Shown: positions 23,092-36,099, counted from the first letter of the stretch. The stretch: 64,000 bases of DNA from Hirudo medicinalis (GCA_011800805.1 MPNW01000018.1:82772-146771); one strand, 5' to 3'. Numbers and translations: made by a program. Notes: a model not told the origin generated them from the sequence alone.

Positions 23092-26000
23092 GGAATGGAT
23101 ATTTGTATACCAGAATTGGTATGTCCCGAGGACTATGACTGTAAATTGGTTAGTCACTCGAAATGCTTTAAGAAACCATGGATGCTGAAGAGTAAATTTA
23201 ATATTGTTAGGCCAAATTGGAAGCTAGTCTTAGCTGGTTGCTTGCTAAGGCAGGAGTAAATTGGAGGAACGAGAGTGGAATTTGTGCTGACGAGTGCTCA
23301 TCATTATTAGTATGATTTGTGAAGTTATATATTTACTTTTCTCCAGTCTTAATTTTTTTTTCTCTAATGGTGATCACTTTCCTGAGAGAATGTGTTCCAT
23401 ATAAACTTTATGATTTCCAGACTCCTTCAGTTATAAATGGCCTGTCATCTGGGTTTTTTTATTTCAAAGCAATGTGCACTATTTTCCCTAAGGACATCAA
23501 GTTTTTTGATCAAAGTAAGGAGCATCAAAATATTTTTAAAAATTTGGGTCAATGAAGCATTATGGTTTATAATATCCTAATGTAATTGATGTATAATACA
23601 CATTTTGACTTAAAAGGTCACTTAAGCATTGTTCGCTGGCTTCTCAGGCAAGGATTTGAAGTGCTTCCGGAAGAAATAAATTTTGATATCTTGAAGAAAA
23701 CAGATCCAGTTGACCAGGTTACAGATCTTTACTTTGTTTTAGATATCTCTTATTAAAGTTAGTTTGAATGTTCTAGAGTTAATATTTTTGTTTTGTTTTT
23801 GTGACCAGGATATGCATATTACACTGATAGACAAGATAATGGCTGCATTTATTTACCAAACATTATCTGTTGAAAATGTTGTAAAGGCTGTAAGGTATAT
23901 ATTTTCTACTTATAAATGAATCTTATGTCAACTAATTATTCAGATTTCAAATATTTGTCATTGTAGAAGATTTTCTACATTTTCTGCCTCCTCTGAACTC
24001 CCCTCTACCATTGAGGAGACAATTGTGTTTTGGTCAAACAAAGTAAGCCAGACAATGTGTGAGAAGTACCAGTCATTCTTGGTTCCTGAATTAAACTCAG
24101 AATTCAAAATTGATGGGAATCATTCATTTTATGACTGTCTCATTGTCAATGAACTTGAGGATTTTGCGTGGGGAAGATCTTTAGCTTGTTTGCTGTCCTT
24201 CTACAGGCCTGATAAGATGATCTTTGAAGGTTTATATAGAAAGGTTTTCCTGAAGATTTAAGTTGTTTATTTATTGAATTTGCCTTCAGATATTTGCTTG
24301 GATGAAAACTCTGGAATAGCAGACAGTCTGTATAATCTGCAATTGTGTGCAGAAGTTTGCTCACAAATCTTTGACTTCCCCACATCAACATCAGAGGCAC
24401 AACTATTGCACTTGACGGTCACTGATGTGTTTTATGCTCACGTCCACCTCACTGTCAATCTGATGACCTTCTTTGCAGATCTCTTTGAATGCTTTGAGCT
24501 CTCAAATACTCTCTGTAGTGAAAATGCCAAAGGTAGTAAGGAGGCTGTTCTTGAAATGCAAATTTGTTTTGCATAAACATGCAGAGATGTTGTAAATATT
24601 GTTTATCAAATAATTGACATTACACGAAAGCAATTTCATGCTGATGTTTACAGTTTCATACCAGTTGTAATGTGAATTTATTTGCATTGAATATTAAATG
24701 TAGATATTATGTAAGTTGTTGACATTACGTAAGATTCGTCAGAACCTGTACATTTTGAGTCCTTTTTTGAATGCAGCTATTTGTTTCAAATCACACAAGT
24801 AATTACTACAAGTGAGAGCACAATCATCCACTTTCTAAAGGTTCTTAATGCTTGCAGCTGGTGGGCAAGAAGTACTTTCTATTAAACTTCCTAAAATAAG
24901 TGATGTTACCAAGAGAAGTTTCTATGGCACGACTAAAGATGAAGACGTGAAAGTTTTGCCCTCTTCTCGGTTGGTGTCAGAAAGTTTATTTGTTGTGAGT
25001 TTCCCTATTGTTTAGTGGTTCACTCATTTAGATTATTTATTTTATCAGAACATCTTCCTTGTTGCCATTAAGAAGAGATAGTGAGTTAATTGACATTTTA
25101 CTCATAGTAGTATTAATTATCATTGTTCCACATTAATAATCTATGTTAACAGTTAACCAAAAAGAGGAAACAAATGATGAAAATGGAACAAAGTTTGGTC
25201 CATTCAGTGAACACTGGTAAACTCTTCTCATTCGACTTCCTTATTTTCTGTTGAAAATCTAAGACCAACCAACTCTTTACATTTACATAAATTTTATTAT
25301 TTTAAGATATTGTTTATGATTTAACTTCCAAAATCCATAAATTCAATTTGGATTGTAAAATAAGCTTCTAAGTTTTGCAACCTTAAGAATTTGTAGAAGT
25401 CATAGTTATTTTTAATATATGTTGCTTTCAGCTTGATTAGAAAGGCAATATGCATTGATGCAAATGAAAATACAAAACACAAAAATCATAATGCACAAGA
25501 TCACCAAAGCAGTGATGCAGAGGAAATTGTTTCCATCAGGGATGCATCATCAATTGACCTTTCTTCTTCATCTCGTGAAATTGTTGGAAATCATTTCCCA
25601 ATGCCGTGCAGTACTTCATCTTCTTGTTCTTCTCGAGAGGCCTTTGTCCATTACAATCACTCAAAGTCTCATTCCTTTGAGAGACCCCATAATGCACAAG
25701 AAGCTCCCAATTTTGGTCATTATCGAGCAAGACCTCCTCCTCCATTTTCTTCAACAAATGATTCAGATTCTCAGAACTTATCATTTTCAATTCCAATTTC
25801 AAAGCCTAAAAATTATGATCCAATAACAAAGTTAAAAACTAACGCTCGCGATTCTTTGCTTCAGAATGATCGACATGTCAGGTACTGCCATGATTTAGGC
25901 TTAATATCAGGGGTGACTAAGTTTAGGAGACAAAGTGGGAGTGGTTTTCCCAAACTTGCTTTATCTTCTCAGTATCCATCTGATGGAAATCTGAATAATT

Positions 26001-29000
26001 ACAACACCCTGGCAGATGATGATGATGAAGTGTGTGGCATCACTGGTGAAGCAGCTGATGATGAGGAATTTGCAACACCACCAGAGGAGTTTGGACAGAG
26101 AAATGATGTTTATACTGGAAAAGATTATTTTAACAATTCTAATTCAAATCTTTCAAAGATCAATGGAACTTCTTCAAAGGAAGTCAACTGCAGAAAGAAT
26201 TTTTTGGAATCAAGTAATGGTGCTTCAAATCAATTATTAAAAACAAGTTGGTTAAGACAGAAGAAACTAGCCTGTCCGGAGGATGAAGCTGTAGATGGTA
26301 TAAGACCAACCAAAAAAGAAGCTCAGAGGAACGGCACATTTAGAGTTGTGAAAGGATGCAAAGATGAAGTCACCGACTTTGAAGAAAACAAGACCAAAAA
26401 TCTCTGTTCTTCACCCACTACTACACCAATGTCCTCATCACCAAAGACCAGTTTCTCCTTGTTGAAGCAAAAACGTCCTAAAACTAAAAAGGTTCAAGAT
26501 ATAACAAATGCACCAACAATCTCTCAGCCTAAATCAAATCTAACTTTGGGGAAAACCACCTGGATTCATTCGTTGTCGGGTGGTAATGCCGGTGTCGTTA
26601 AGGATAATGACAGTCTTAACTCTCCCTCAAGCAACATGTCTTCAAAAATGGGTTTCTTGAAAATGGAACTGACAGAAAAAAGGAGACAGATAGAGGGAAA
26701 GAAATTGTCCTCAGAAATTCTTTGGTCAAAACAGAGACAGCAAGTAGGGACAGAAGCTTTTATGCAAGTAAGATTACTTACAACTTACTAATATTTTAAG
26801 AAACATTTAAGCACTTCAGCTTATAAACATATACAATTTTAGGTTGTCAAAGGACATAAAAACATGAAATCTTGTGATAAAGACTTTGGTCAAACAATGG
26901 AGAAGATCGTTGAAAGCTTATCTCCTGACAAAGATGCTCCAGTTTTGCAGAATTTTGGACAAGCATTTGATTCGAGGACTGCTGAATCTGGGCCCAGAGG
27001 TAATTTATCGGAATATGAGAAGTACAGCAATAAAGGAGTTGTCAATAATCATCCTGATTTGTACTCATCCAAGGAAAACAATCTAAGTGTTAATAATGAG
27101 TTTTCAGTAATCAATCAGAATGTGGATGAAGCTTCACAAAACAAAGACTTGGCTCAGGGGTTTGAAAATAATCTTGACACCGTCCGCACCATTGACCACC
27201 TTACTCATAGTCTTTCCGAGTTAAAAGGAGAAGTGAAGCGCTTATCTTTGGAACAAGACCAACTCAAAGGATTCGTATCTGTATCACAAACACCAGTCAC
27301 AAAAATTAACAAGAAACTTCGCCCAACTCAAACTCAGCAGAAAGACATCTTGAGCCATCTTCAAAGGACTAAACCTTATTCAAGTCCAACAAAGGTTCCA
27401 GATTTAGTACCTTATGAAAACTGTTACAACAAACCACAGTTTGATAATGAATCTTTGCAACATCAGCCAAAGCAAACAGCCCATATTTCTACAGCTACCA
27501 AAAGTCTGTCATATCAGCATATGCCTTCCCACACTTATTCTTCTCAGTTGATATCTGAATCAAGGCCAGTCGGAGTTGGTGGAACAGGCTCTTCCTGTAC
27601 TACTCCAATGTATAGTGTCTATACGACATTACCAAATAAGAGAGCACATCGTCCACTGTCTTCAGATGGTCGGTTCATGCAAATCCCTGAATATCTACCT
27701 CCAAATGAACTCACTTATGAATATCCTAATGATGTATTAAGTTCTTATCAACACCCATTAATGACCTTGCCACATCCTTATGCAGCACCTCACAGTTCAT
27801 CACACATTGCTTACCAATTTCCTTTAAGAGATCATGTTGGAAATGTGAACATCATGCGTCACCATCCTTCTTCGATCGCCTTTACAATCCCTAATGATCC
27901 CCCTAATCTTTTACAACATAATGTTTTACCGGATTGGCCACCTACTTCATATCATGGCAACTATCCTAGTAATTATCAAATTGGAGATAAAGTTCCACCT
28001 AGTTTTGTGCCTGGTGTTGCACCCGTGGCTTCTTTTGCATCAGATTTCAATACAATGCATTTTCCAGATCCAAATCAAGTTATTGTAACTCTAAATTCCA
28101 ATCACCCACAATCTTCCCAGTATTCTCCAATCCATTTCAGACAGAAATCATTTGACCTAACCAATGAGCCTGCAAGTCTCTATGCAACACCTGAAAAATC
28201 AAAGCAAGCAGTTGTTACAAATCTTTCTGAAATGGAGAGCCACCTTGATGGAGGCCACACCTTTCAAGAAAAGAAGGTTGGTGTGAAAGAGATAAAACAT
28301 ACAGAATGTTCACAGCATAATCTGGACAAAGCATCTTTGCCACGGGAAGATGTCACAGATTTTGAGAATCAGCCTTCAAACAAGTCTGATAACAATGCGC
28401 TTAGGTCACCCATTGAGAACTTAAATGGTGATGGGGAGCCAGCAGATGTTGACGAAATGAAACTCTGGAAATCAGCAGAAGAGGAACATGAAGCACTTAT
28501 ACAGTCTTCAGGTTTGGAAGAAAAAAGAAAAACTATTAAGGAAAATCCAGTTGCCTTTGTTGTCAGTCAGTCTAGCAATGAAAATGTTAGTTTTACAGTT
28601 TATCAATATTGTTTGAAATTATTTTGATGTTTATGTAATGTCATTGCTAAGGAGGTCTAGTATTTCAGTGAGGTAAATAAAGGGAAGAGTCTTGTTAATT
28701 TTTTAATTACATTAATTTTGGGTTCTTGTAAAACAACTATTTGATCAATTTGTTGGATGTCTCTGTAGATAAATATGGATGAACTGGAGAGGAGGAAGCA
28801 GAGACTGGAAGAGATGCATGCCAAAAGAAGAGAGGAGCAAGAGATGAAGAGACTCAAGTTGGAAAGAGATGCTATAATAAAGAAAGAGCTGCAGAGGTTT
28901 TATACTCATTTTCATTTCTATGATCACTGCCTTAAAAATAACTTATTGACATCTGTAATAATGATTTAATAACTTAATCAGACAGAGGGAAGAGCAAGCC

Positions 29001-30369
29001 TTACAGAAGAGGACGGAAGACAGGGCACGTAGGGAAGCCATTTACCAAACATACATGCAAAAGAAATTGGAGGGTTTTGGAGAAGAGGAAGTGGGATCTA
29101 AGGGTGACCATTCCACGGTGCCAAGAGCTGTTTCCAGCCATCCACAAGTGGGGCCTACCTCAGCTACCAAGAGACAGAAGAGTGCAAGGACAGCCAGGCA
29201 TGCTGGAACACCTTCCATTGAAGACAAAACTAAGGAGCAGCAATTTGCTGGTGCCAATGCAAGTCCACTTCCTCATTCTCAAGAGGCACAAACACCTCTG
29301 GCAAAAGCATCAACAATATCCAATGCCTCATCTGAAGGTAAGAATAGTGGAGGGGACATTATGGCCCTTTACTTTTCATTAAGAAGGTTGTTAATGTTAT
29401 TCTTTAAATTTGGCTCTATTTAATTTTAAAATGTCTGATTATTCTAAAATTGTTGATAAATTCCTTAACTTTATTTACAGAAAAAGAAAGTGCAAAAGAA
29501 TACACAGGTTCTATTTGATATAGAATTTTACAAGTTAAATCGAGTAAACATATTTTTGTGATAGTTTTGAAATTCTGTTGAAATTTTTTTTTTTTTAGGA
29601 CCCAAACTCTTTGTGAAACCCTGCCACAAGTCCAACAGAAACATTATTGAAAATGCCATAAGCCACTGCTGTCTGGCTGGAGTGGTCAACCAGGATACTA
29701 AAGCCAAAGTCCTTGAAGTGAGAACGAAAGCGACCTTATTTGCTTCAGACGATTTAATAGAAACTTGAATTTTATTCTGGGTCTATTTACATTTATAAGT
29801 CATCTGTGCCTTTTTATATGGTGATAGATTTTGCATTATTCCTAGATATGCTATATATATGATAATATTGAATATGTTATATAATATTTGTATTATTGTT
29901 TTGCATAAAATGTTTTACATATTTAAAAGGTCTTGAAAAACTCTGAAAGCAAACATTTCGTGATACTATTTCGGGACGTGGGGATGCAGTACAGAGGTCT
30001 GTACACATATGACTTAGAGGAAGAAACTATAACCAAGATACAAGGAGTAGGTCCCAAGGCACTCACCAACAAGCATATTGAAAAGTTCTTCAAGTATATA
30101 TCAATAATTTCTTGTGGCATATGTATTATAAATTGATAGACATCCTAATATTCAGTACTTCATTCAATTGTTTTATGTCATCATTATCAATATCAATTCT
30201 ACCTTTCCTACTTTCTGAATCTAGGTACAATTCAGGTTCCAAGAACTTCTCAGAAGTGAGTTCCACCAAGCATCTTTCTGCAACGATAGATGCTATAACC
30301 TTGTATGGTGCTGTCTGGCAGAGACTAAAAGCAAGTGCTTTAGCTGGATCCAAGAGGAATCTCACATGA
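23092..30369 (+). CDS. CAMSAP: CAMSAP/Patronin microtubule minus-end-binding protein
   Basis: CAMSAPs cap and stabilise free microtubule minus ends. Exons: candidate first exon 23092-about 23255, then about 23383-23515, 23617-23717, 23819-23894, 23967-24229, 24290-24532, 24858-24994, 25153-25216, 25433-26767, 26843-28585, 28769-28896, 28982-29337, 29481-29507, 29599-29717, 29930-30093, 30225-30369. The N-terminal calponin-homology region shows RFSTFSASSELPSTIEE (human CAMSAP 'KRFSTFSASKELPYDLED') and IADSLYNLQL. Two long exons encode disordered Ser-rich linker. Next come coiled coils and a complete C-terminal CKK domain from GPKLFVKPCHKSNRNIIENA to about YGAVWQRL, including HFVILFRD. One exon is only 27 nt (29481-29507). 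The first exon is tentative. The 25216/25433 junction is out of phase by the best sites, so an exon or base may be missing there. Confidence 0.9.
29599..30366 (+). other. CAMSAP: CKK domain exons of CAMSAP
   Basis: Three exons (29599-29717, 29930-30093, 30225-30369) encode an uninterrupted CKK domain, the minus-end recognition module that binds between tubulin subunits. Landmarks are the opening GPKLFVKP, ENAISHCCLAG, FRDVGMQYRGLYT, KYNSGSKNFSEVSS and the final Lys/Arg-rich tail. Nothing is missing compared with the family, so the gene is likely functional at its C-terminus. Confidence 0.9.
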
Positions 30370-32388
30370 CAATGCCTTACTTGACATAGTGCATTTACTG
30401 GGGCTGATGTCAAAATTCTAATTCATTTTTTGGGAGCCTGTCTTCTTATCCCCTTGATCTCATGCTGACTCATAAGTTTCCAACATGACTTTTGTTCAGC
30501 TCTTAGGTTTTTGCAGCTGCCATTAATTTCCTGTGAAGTGCTTAACTCATTCAGAAGTATTGCCTGAGAATTTCTTTGCAGTTTGATGGAGTAATTCAAG
30601 TTTCTGCAGCTTATTTTTTATTTGGCATCTAGCATCTAGTATATCAATCATTCTCTTCAGATAGTTTCTGATGATTTCCCCAGAAGGATGTCAGTTCACT
30701 TTGAAAGTCTTTGAATCAAGGACTAATTAATTGTGTGTTTAACATCAGCTGAAATGAGTTTACAAGACTTTTATATTATTTTCATATCTTTTAATCATTT
30801 ATTTAGTTTTTTTTTGTATTCTGAGAGGTGGCTTGTGTTCTTATTTTAAACATTTGTGCTGAGGGACTGTACAGATTAGTTACGACTGCGTTTGTTTACA
30901 TCTTTTTCGGGTGAAATCAAAGCCATCGAGGTCAATTAACAGGATGTATGGATTAGGTTTAAGAACTCAAAATCGTTCACTAAGAATTTCATTATGCTTT
31001 CGCACTTTCACGTGGAACCTCGCCCAAGTAGATTCATTAAAAATCGACACAATCTCAGAATGTTCAACTGTGTTGTGGGCCGATGGTAGGATGGGGCTGT
31101 GAATTGTGCGGTATTGTCCGGTTATAGGACTTAAATTAATTTCGGCTCGAGTGGTGGTGGATTATGTGTTTTACTCAAAAAATAAAGGAAAATAAATTTG
31201 ATACGTCAAAAAATTCTTGGATTTGCACGATTGGAATCGCAATGTAAGATTGGTGGAAGGATTCCCAATAAATGTTATAACGTAAAAAGAGCTAGTATAA
31301 TAGAAACTTCGATAAATTTATCTGATCTAGCAATTTTGTTTCCATAGCAAAATGTTTTTATGAAATTGTGCGTTACTTTGCAGCGCCGCATAATTTCTAG
31401 GTAACCTGGAAGTAAATTTAAAACAAACTGTTGATAGTATCAACTTGATACCTCGCAAAGCTGGCGATGCGCTCAAGCCATCAATCAGCCTTATAAGACG
31501 ATTATAAGGCTCGATGTTTGTTCTGCTTAAAAAGGTGATTAATTTAAAATTTGACTGCTTTATGTTTGCAACAACTTTTGATTTTTGATTGAAACTTGGG
31601 TTTTACTCCAAAGATTTTTTTCCTGTTGACAGCCACGTACTTCATTAAGACCAAAAATGATGGACCTGGAAGAAGTATCAGAGTTTTCAGATACCCAGAC
31701 TATAAGTTACTCAAAGACTAATAAAAGTGATTAGATAGTCAATGAACTGAAACAAAGTTTCTTAAACCCAACATCGAATATTGTCAATGAATTCTTAAAC
31801 ATGCAAATTAACATAAAAGCATAAGATTAAAAACGAATTTTTTGACGAAGATGCTCCTACAAATCTGGGACATTTCTTACTCGTTGGCGGTTTTATTGCC
31901 ACTCTCTTAATTGTAATAAGAGGTTCGATACTAATTGTGTAACGTTCATGATTTGATGACATTTTGATGAATTAAATCACTAATTTTAAGCCGATTCACA
32001 GCGTTTGATGAACGGAATCGCTGCGAGTTTCCACCGGCTGAATCAATTAATGACCGAATGTCTCTTCGGCAGAAAAACAACTACAAAACCGTGCATGGCG
32101 AGAAGACAAACGAAACTATTTCTTTTGGAAGAAGAAAAAGTACATTCGACATATTGCGGGGGATATGACGACGTTATATTTGATATTTGATTGATGATGT
32201 GACTGTGTATGTGTTTACAATTTAACTACGAAATGCGTGCCTTAGATTTTCATTGAGAGATTTAAAGAGATTTCGTGGATGAATGAACTCCAGCGAAATG
32301 TTATACTATACGTCTTGATGAAAGTTCTACTCGTACTGATAAGGTGTGCCTTATGATGGGATCCAATTATTATTGACTTATTATTGAA
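30370..32388. other. Intergenic; a few short unassigned ORFs
   Basis: No gene is identified. A frame at 31634-31732 begins after a good acceptor (TGTTGACAG) and ends in a stop after about 33 codons (MMDLEEVSEFSDTQ). A 61-codon frame at 32005-32190 is slightly richer in GC than its flanks. Either could be an isolated exon, but neither matches a family I know. Confidence 0.35.
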
Positions 32389-32578
32389 CTAGTATACCCG
32401 GCCACGCGTTGCTGTGGCTTAGTCTGGTTAAATGGAAAAGAAAAGAGAAAGCGCAATTAATTTTAAAATTAAATTAATTTATATTTTAATTTTATTGCTT
32501 TTTAAATTGAGAGTCTTTCAAGGGCTGGCTATGTGGAAAACTCACAAATATGTAGACAAACGTTCGTTTTTATATAGA
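32389..32578 (-). mobile_element. Non-autonomous Helitron-like element, copy 1
   Basis: Read on the minus strand the element begins TCTATATAAAAACGAACG, ends with a hairpin GCCAC...GCGTGGC about 9 bases before CTAG, and is inserted between A and T. These are the expected Helitron features: 5' TC, 3' hairpin plus CTRR, AT target, no target duplication. It is about 190 bp with no coding capacity. It matches the copy at 40960-41208 along its length, including GAACGTTTGTCTA near the 5' end and the CTTTCTCTTTTCTTTTCC stretch near the 3' end. Confidence 0.75.
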
Positions 32579-32876
32579 TATTTATATGATTATCTCTAAA
32601 TGCACGAAGAACCTCTGGCTAGCATGGAATAATCAACAATAAACATATACCTAAATGGTTAAAATTAAAACTATTTTTTGCAATGATAATATCAATGTAC
32701 AGAAGACAAATTAAACACATTTCTAAAAAGCTATTGAGAAAACGTAAAGCTAGTATAATTGATTAAAAAGGTTGTGATTGATTAAGGTACACATACCTCG
32801 GGACCAGTCCCTATCACCGCATTTCTGTTTCTGATACATGAAATCAGTCATGCTTTTGTCCAAGTTTGACAGGTAC
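32579..32876. other. AT-rich, nothing recognised
   Basis: No reading frame or repeat boundary is evident. Confidence 0.4.
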
Positions 32877-33070
32877 AGTCAGGGCCACCGAGAGGGGGGT
32901 GCCCAGGGGACCGGCAATTTTTTTTGGGCTAGGGTTAGGGTTATTAAAATATTAAAACATTACAATCATGATACATTTTTTGCTTTTCCATTACCAAATT
33001 GACAACATAGGGGCCTTTGGCGGCTACGCCCAGAGGCCAGACATTTCTGTCGGCGGCCATGGATACAGTG
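32877..33070. repeat. Dispersed repeat with G-rich head, copy 1
   Basis: Starts around CCGAGAGGGGGGTG, then CCCAGGGG..GGCAATT, an AT-rich middle, and a TAGGGGCC block. The same order of blocks occurs at 51588-51755 in the same orientation with moderate divergence. It has no coding capacity. It is likely a MITE or SINE of unknown family. Confidence 0.6.
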
Positions 33071-33525
33071 TAAATTAGAGTAAAATTGCATTAACAAACA
33101 TTCGGTTTTTGAGAAAGTGTCCCCAGAGACCTAGTTTACCATATTAGTTATTCGAGAAAGTTTCTGTTAAGTTATTACTGCTGGGTTAGGGTTAGCGATT
33201 GCATTTTTGATGATCATAAAAGATGGATTAGTTATGAGGAAAAAACGCGAATCTTTAGAGAATCTTTTTTGATTTTGATTTTTTTTTATGATTATTGCTT
33301 TTGTAACATTTTAAATCTAATAATTGTTTAAAATTGTTTGCTGGTCTCTTGTAATTCAAGCTCATTTGTTGATCCTCATCGCTCTAATTACGATTTCGAA
33401 CAAACTCAGAATTCTAAGAACTTTTTTATTAAATTCCACAAAATAATACATAAACATGGCAGAATATTACAAGGTTAATGCAAAGATTTGTAAAACTTTC
33501 ACAAAGCAGTCTTCTGAGTAACTGT
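33071..33525. other. Intergenic, nothing recognised
   Basis: AT-rich region downstream of the minus-strand membrane-protein gene; probably its 3' UTR and flank. Confidence 0.4.
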
Positions 33526-35914
33526 CATTTTTTCCTCAGATTTGCTTTGGGATAAATGGAATAATTTTGACATTTTGAAGTATGAAGTATGAGGTGAATA
33601 ACAAAATTATCAACCCTATGATTAAAGCAACACAAAAGGCGCATGTTACACAACGAACAATTTAAAGACTCACCGTTGTTCCAATCTGCATTGTCCTCCG
33701 ATGATTCTGATTCTGATTGTTGTGGAATGCTCTGCCTCAATCTCTCAAATACCGATTGGTCAGTCGATTTGTCGCTTTTGTCTGGAAATGTGTTTACATT
33801 TAAAATATAATTTTATTTGACTTAATAGATTGGTGACTTGAACCACCACCACCAACAATAATATAAAATAAGAGATTATTAATAGAAAGTTTAATTTGAT
33901 TCGCCTCTAGTTTTGGTAGGCTTGAGTTTGACTGATGTAAGCATTTCTGACGAAATAGATTTTAGCGGGGAAAAAACAAAGGTACTAGAATCAGAGGTGC
34001 TTGGAGCCAATTTGATTTCCTTAGGCTTCTGCTTTCCTAACAACAAATTTAAGCATATTTACATATGTGTAATTTTTCATAAACATCATTCATAATTACA
34101 AATTAATTACTAATTATTATTGTATATTATAGCATGATTGTTCGTTCCTACCTGCACGGGAGGCAACATGTTTATAAGGTTTCGTTTTATCGAACACCAG
34201 AGAATCATCATCATCATCATCATCATCGTCGTCAGCAGCAGCAGCATAACCGAGTCCCCTTCGTCTCTTTAGAAGATCTTCTTCGACCATTGACTTCAGT
34301 CCAGCTGAAATGTTATTATAATTGTAAGAATATTCATGAAATAGTGTTATTGAATGTTATCAACATGTACATATATCTTATTCATCTTAATTTACTACTG
34401 AATTATAATTTCTCAGCTGGGAACTTACTATTGGTTTTACTTGCCAGTTGTTTATCGGTACCTGCAAACATACAATATTTCTAAAGAAAACATGTTTAGA
34501 TCACAACAATATTAATGCTAACAATAATGCCGCAGTTGGCTTCTTGTAAAAATACATTAATCTGATGTTACCTCTAGTTTTCGTTGGCCTCAGTTTGACA
34601 GAAGAAAGCATCTCTGATGAAATATTTCTCAGTGGAGGAGCAATGGGAATGCCAGCTGAATAGTTAATGATTATCTAAGTGCAAAGACATCTCCAAGACA
34701 TTGAAAATAAAATATTGCAACATAAACAACATTGATTTGCACATATATTTATCGTGTAGTGCTTAAAGCTATTTCTCGAATTACATTCACTTGAAACTGC
34801 TTCTGTGCCGGTGACAGTGGAGGTGGAGGGAGATGGTGCTGAAGCAGAGAGAGAGGTGGTTGGGGTTTCAGAGACCAAAGTTTCTGTCGTGGCTGAGGAA
34901 GCAGTGGCCGCAGAAGTTGAATAATCTGAAGCTTCAGAAACCCAAGAATAACATGTTTACTTTGTTTGTAAAGCATCGCCTTTAATATCTATTATTAATT
35001 TGCTAATTAATTTTATATCTATTTTACTTTGTTAATTAATTCAATATCTATTATTACATTTTTAATCTATTTAATTAAATGTCTGTTAATACTTTCGGCC
35101 AACAGTTCATCTTCTGATTCATTTGTGAATTTCTTCACAAGTTTCTTGAGTTGCCTTCTCTTCTCTTTGCACCCATATTCTTGAATATTCATTCGTGATG
35201 AACGACAATTTTACTAGTGACAATGGTGATATTAATTTTACATGATTGACTTATTTTTAAATAAAGCTTATACTAAGGAATAATAACGTGTTTTATTATG
35301 GCAAAACATCAGGTAACTATGGAAACTGTGGTAACTATCTTTCATCTAAATTTGTTATCTGGCTATAATCAAAGATTTGTTTTTAAACCTGGTTCTGAGA
35401 GAAGATTGTACACCTTCTGACCCAAGATTGCTACGGTGTTGTTTCTTTTCCAGGCTTAAACATTAGTATTTACTATTTACTACTTTACAATTACTTCCGT
35501 GAAATGCAGATGGTAACAATTGTAATAATAACTGTTGGTCGGCGAATCAGTTAGGAATATGTCAACCTTAGAAGGGCTACAAATTAAATAATTAGTTGTT
35601 CCTTGAAATGTAGCTAATACAGAATATGTCTTTTAGAGATTATTTGGTAAAGAATAAATGAATAAATGCCTTACGTTTCCTGTATCTCCAACAAATAATT
35701 GATCCAAGTATTATTTCTAGTAGGATACCCGTCGTGAATCCCCACAATTTTGACAGACTTGGTTCTATAATTACATGACCTATCGTCGTTATGTGTAACC
35801 GAGGTTCAACATGGGAGTTCATGTTGAATTATTATGACATGCGGTAACAATGGGGAAGGATTTGTATTAATTAAGGATTGCTTAATTATTTACCAGGTCT
35901 GATGAGAAGTCCTT
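33526..35914 (-). CDS. Single-pass membrane protein with two WH2-like motifs in the tail
   Basis: Nine exons in a row agree in splice sites and phase: 35914-35894 (21 nt), 35779-35675, 35179-35093, 34925-34791, 34655-34572, 34461-34429 (33 nt), 34304-34152, 34036-33905, 33781-33674. All are multiples of three and all introns are phase 1. Order of parts: membrane segment LWGFTTGILLEIILGSIICW then WRYRKRK; a basic/acidic segment; a Ser/Thr-rich segment; GIPIAPP then ISSEMLSSVKLRPT; LLKRRRGLGY and eight Asp; a second ISSEMLTSVKLKPT; then FERLRQ and an acidic, Trp-containing end ESESSEDNADWNN. The two ISSEM blocks fit the WH2 actin-binding pattern (LLxxIxxGxxLKxT) in register, except Ser for Gly. 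The last coding exon, near 33526-33610, is unsettled. Exon 34036-33905 has a GC donor. Function inferred: actin binding under the membrane. Confidence 0.7.
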
Positions 35915-36099
35915 CTGAAATAGAAATTTTAGTTTCTAAATGCCATATAATGCAAGCTATAAGGATTGCTTAATTATTTTTCTCGAGTTATTCAGTAAGC
36001 AAAATGTGGCTGATTTACGTCAAAGATGTGAGCAACTTCAAGTTCAGGTGAACACTTCAGTATATAGAAACAAGGATCAGAACCAAAACCGAACGAAAA

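Noticed and set aside
25455..26240. Alternative-frame ORFs in the large CAMSAP exons
   Set aside because: They overlap the 452-codon frame that continues CAMSAP and have no independent splice or start context.
30911..31102. FRTFTWNLAQ resembling the start of an inositol-phosphatase domain
   Set aside because: No other catalytic motif of the exonuclease/phosphatase fold follows on this strand, so the match is too short.
32930..33195. TAGGGTTAGGGTTA runs suggesting interstitial telomere repeats
   Set aside because: Only two to three units, also seen at 2325 and 33184, without longer arrays.
34134..34484. Plus-strand ORF rich in His and Gln
   Set aside because: It is the reverse complement of the minus-strand exon (34304-34152) whose Asp-rich codons create the His run. 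Splice sites and phase support the minus strand.
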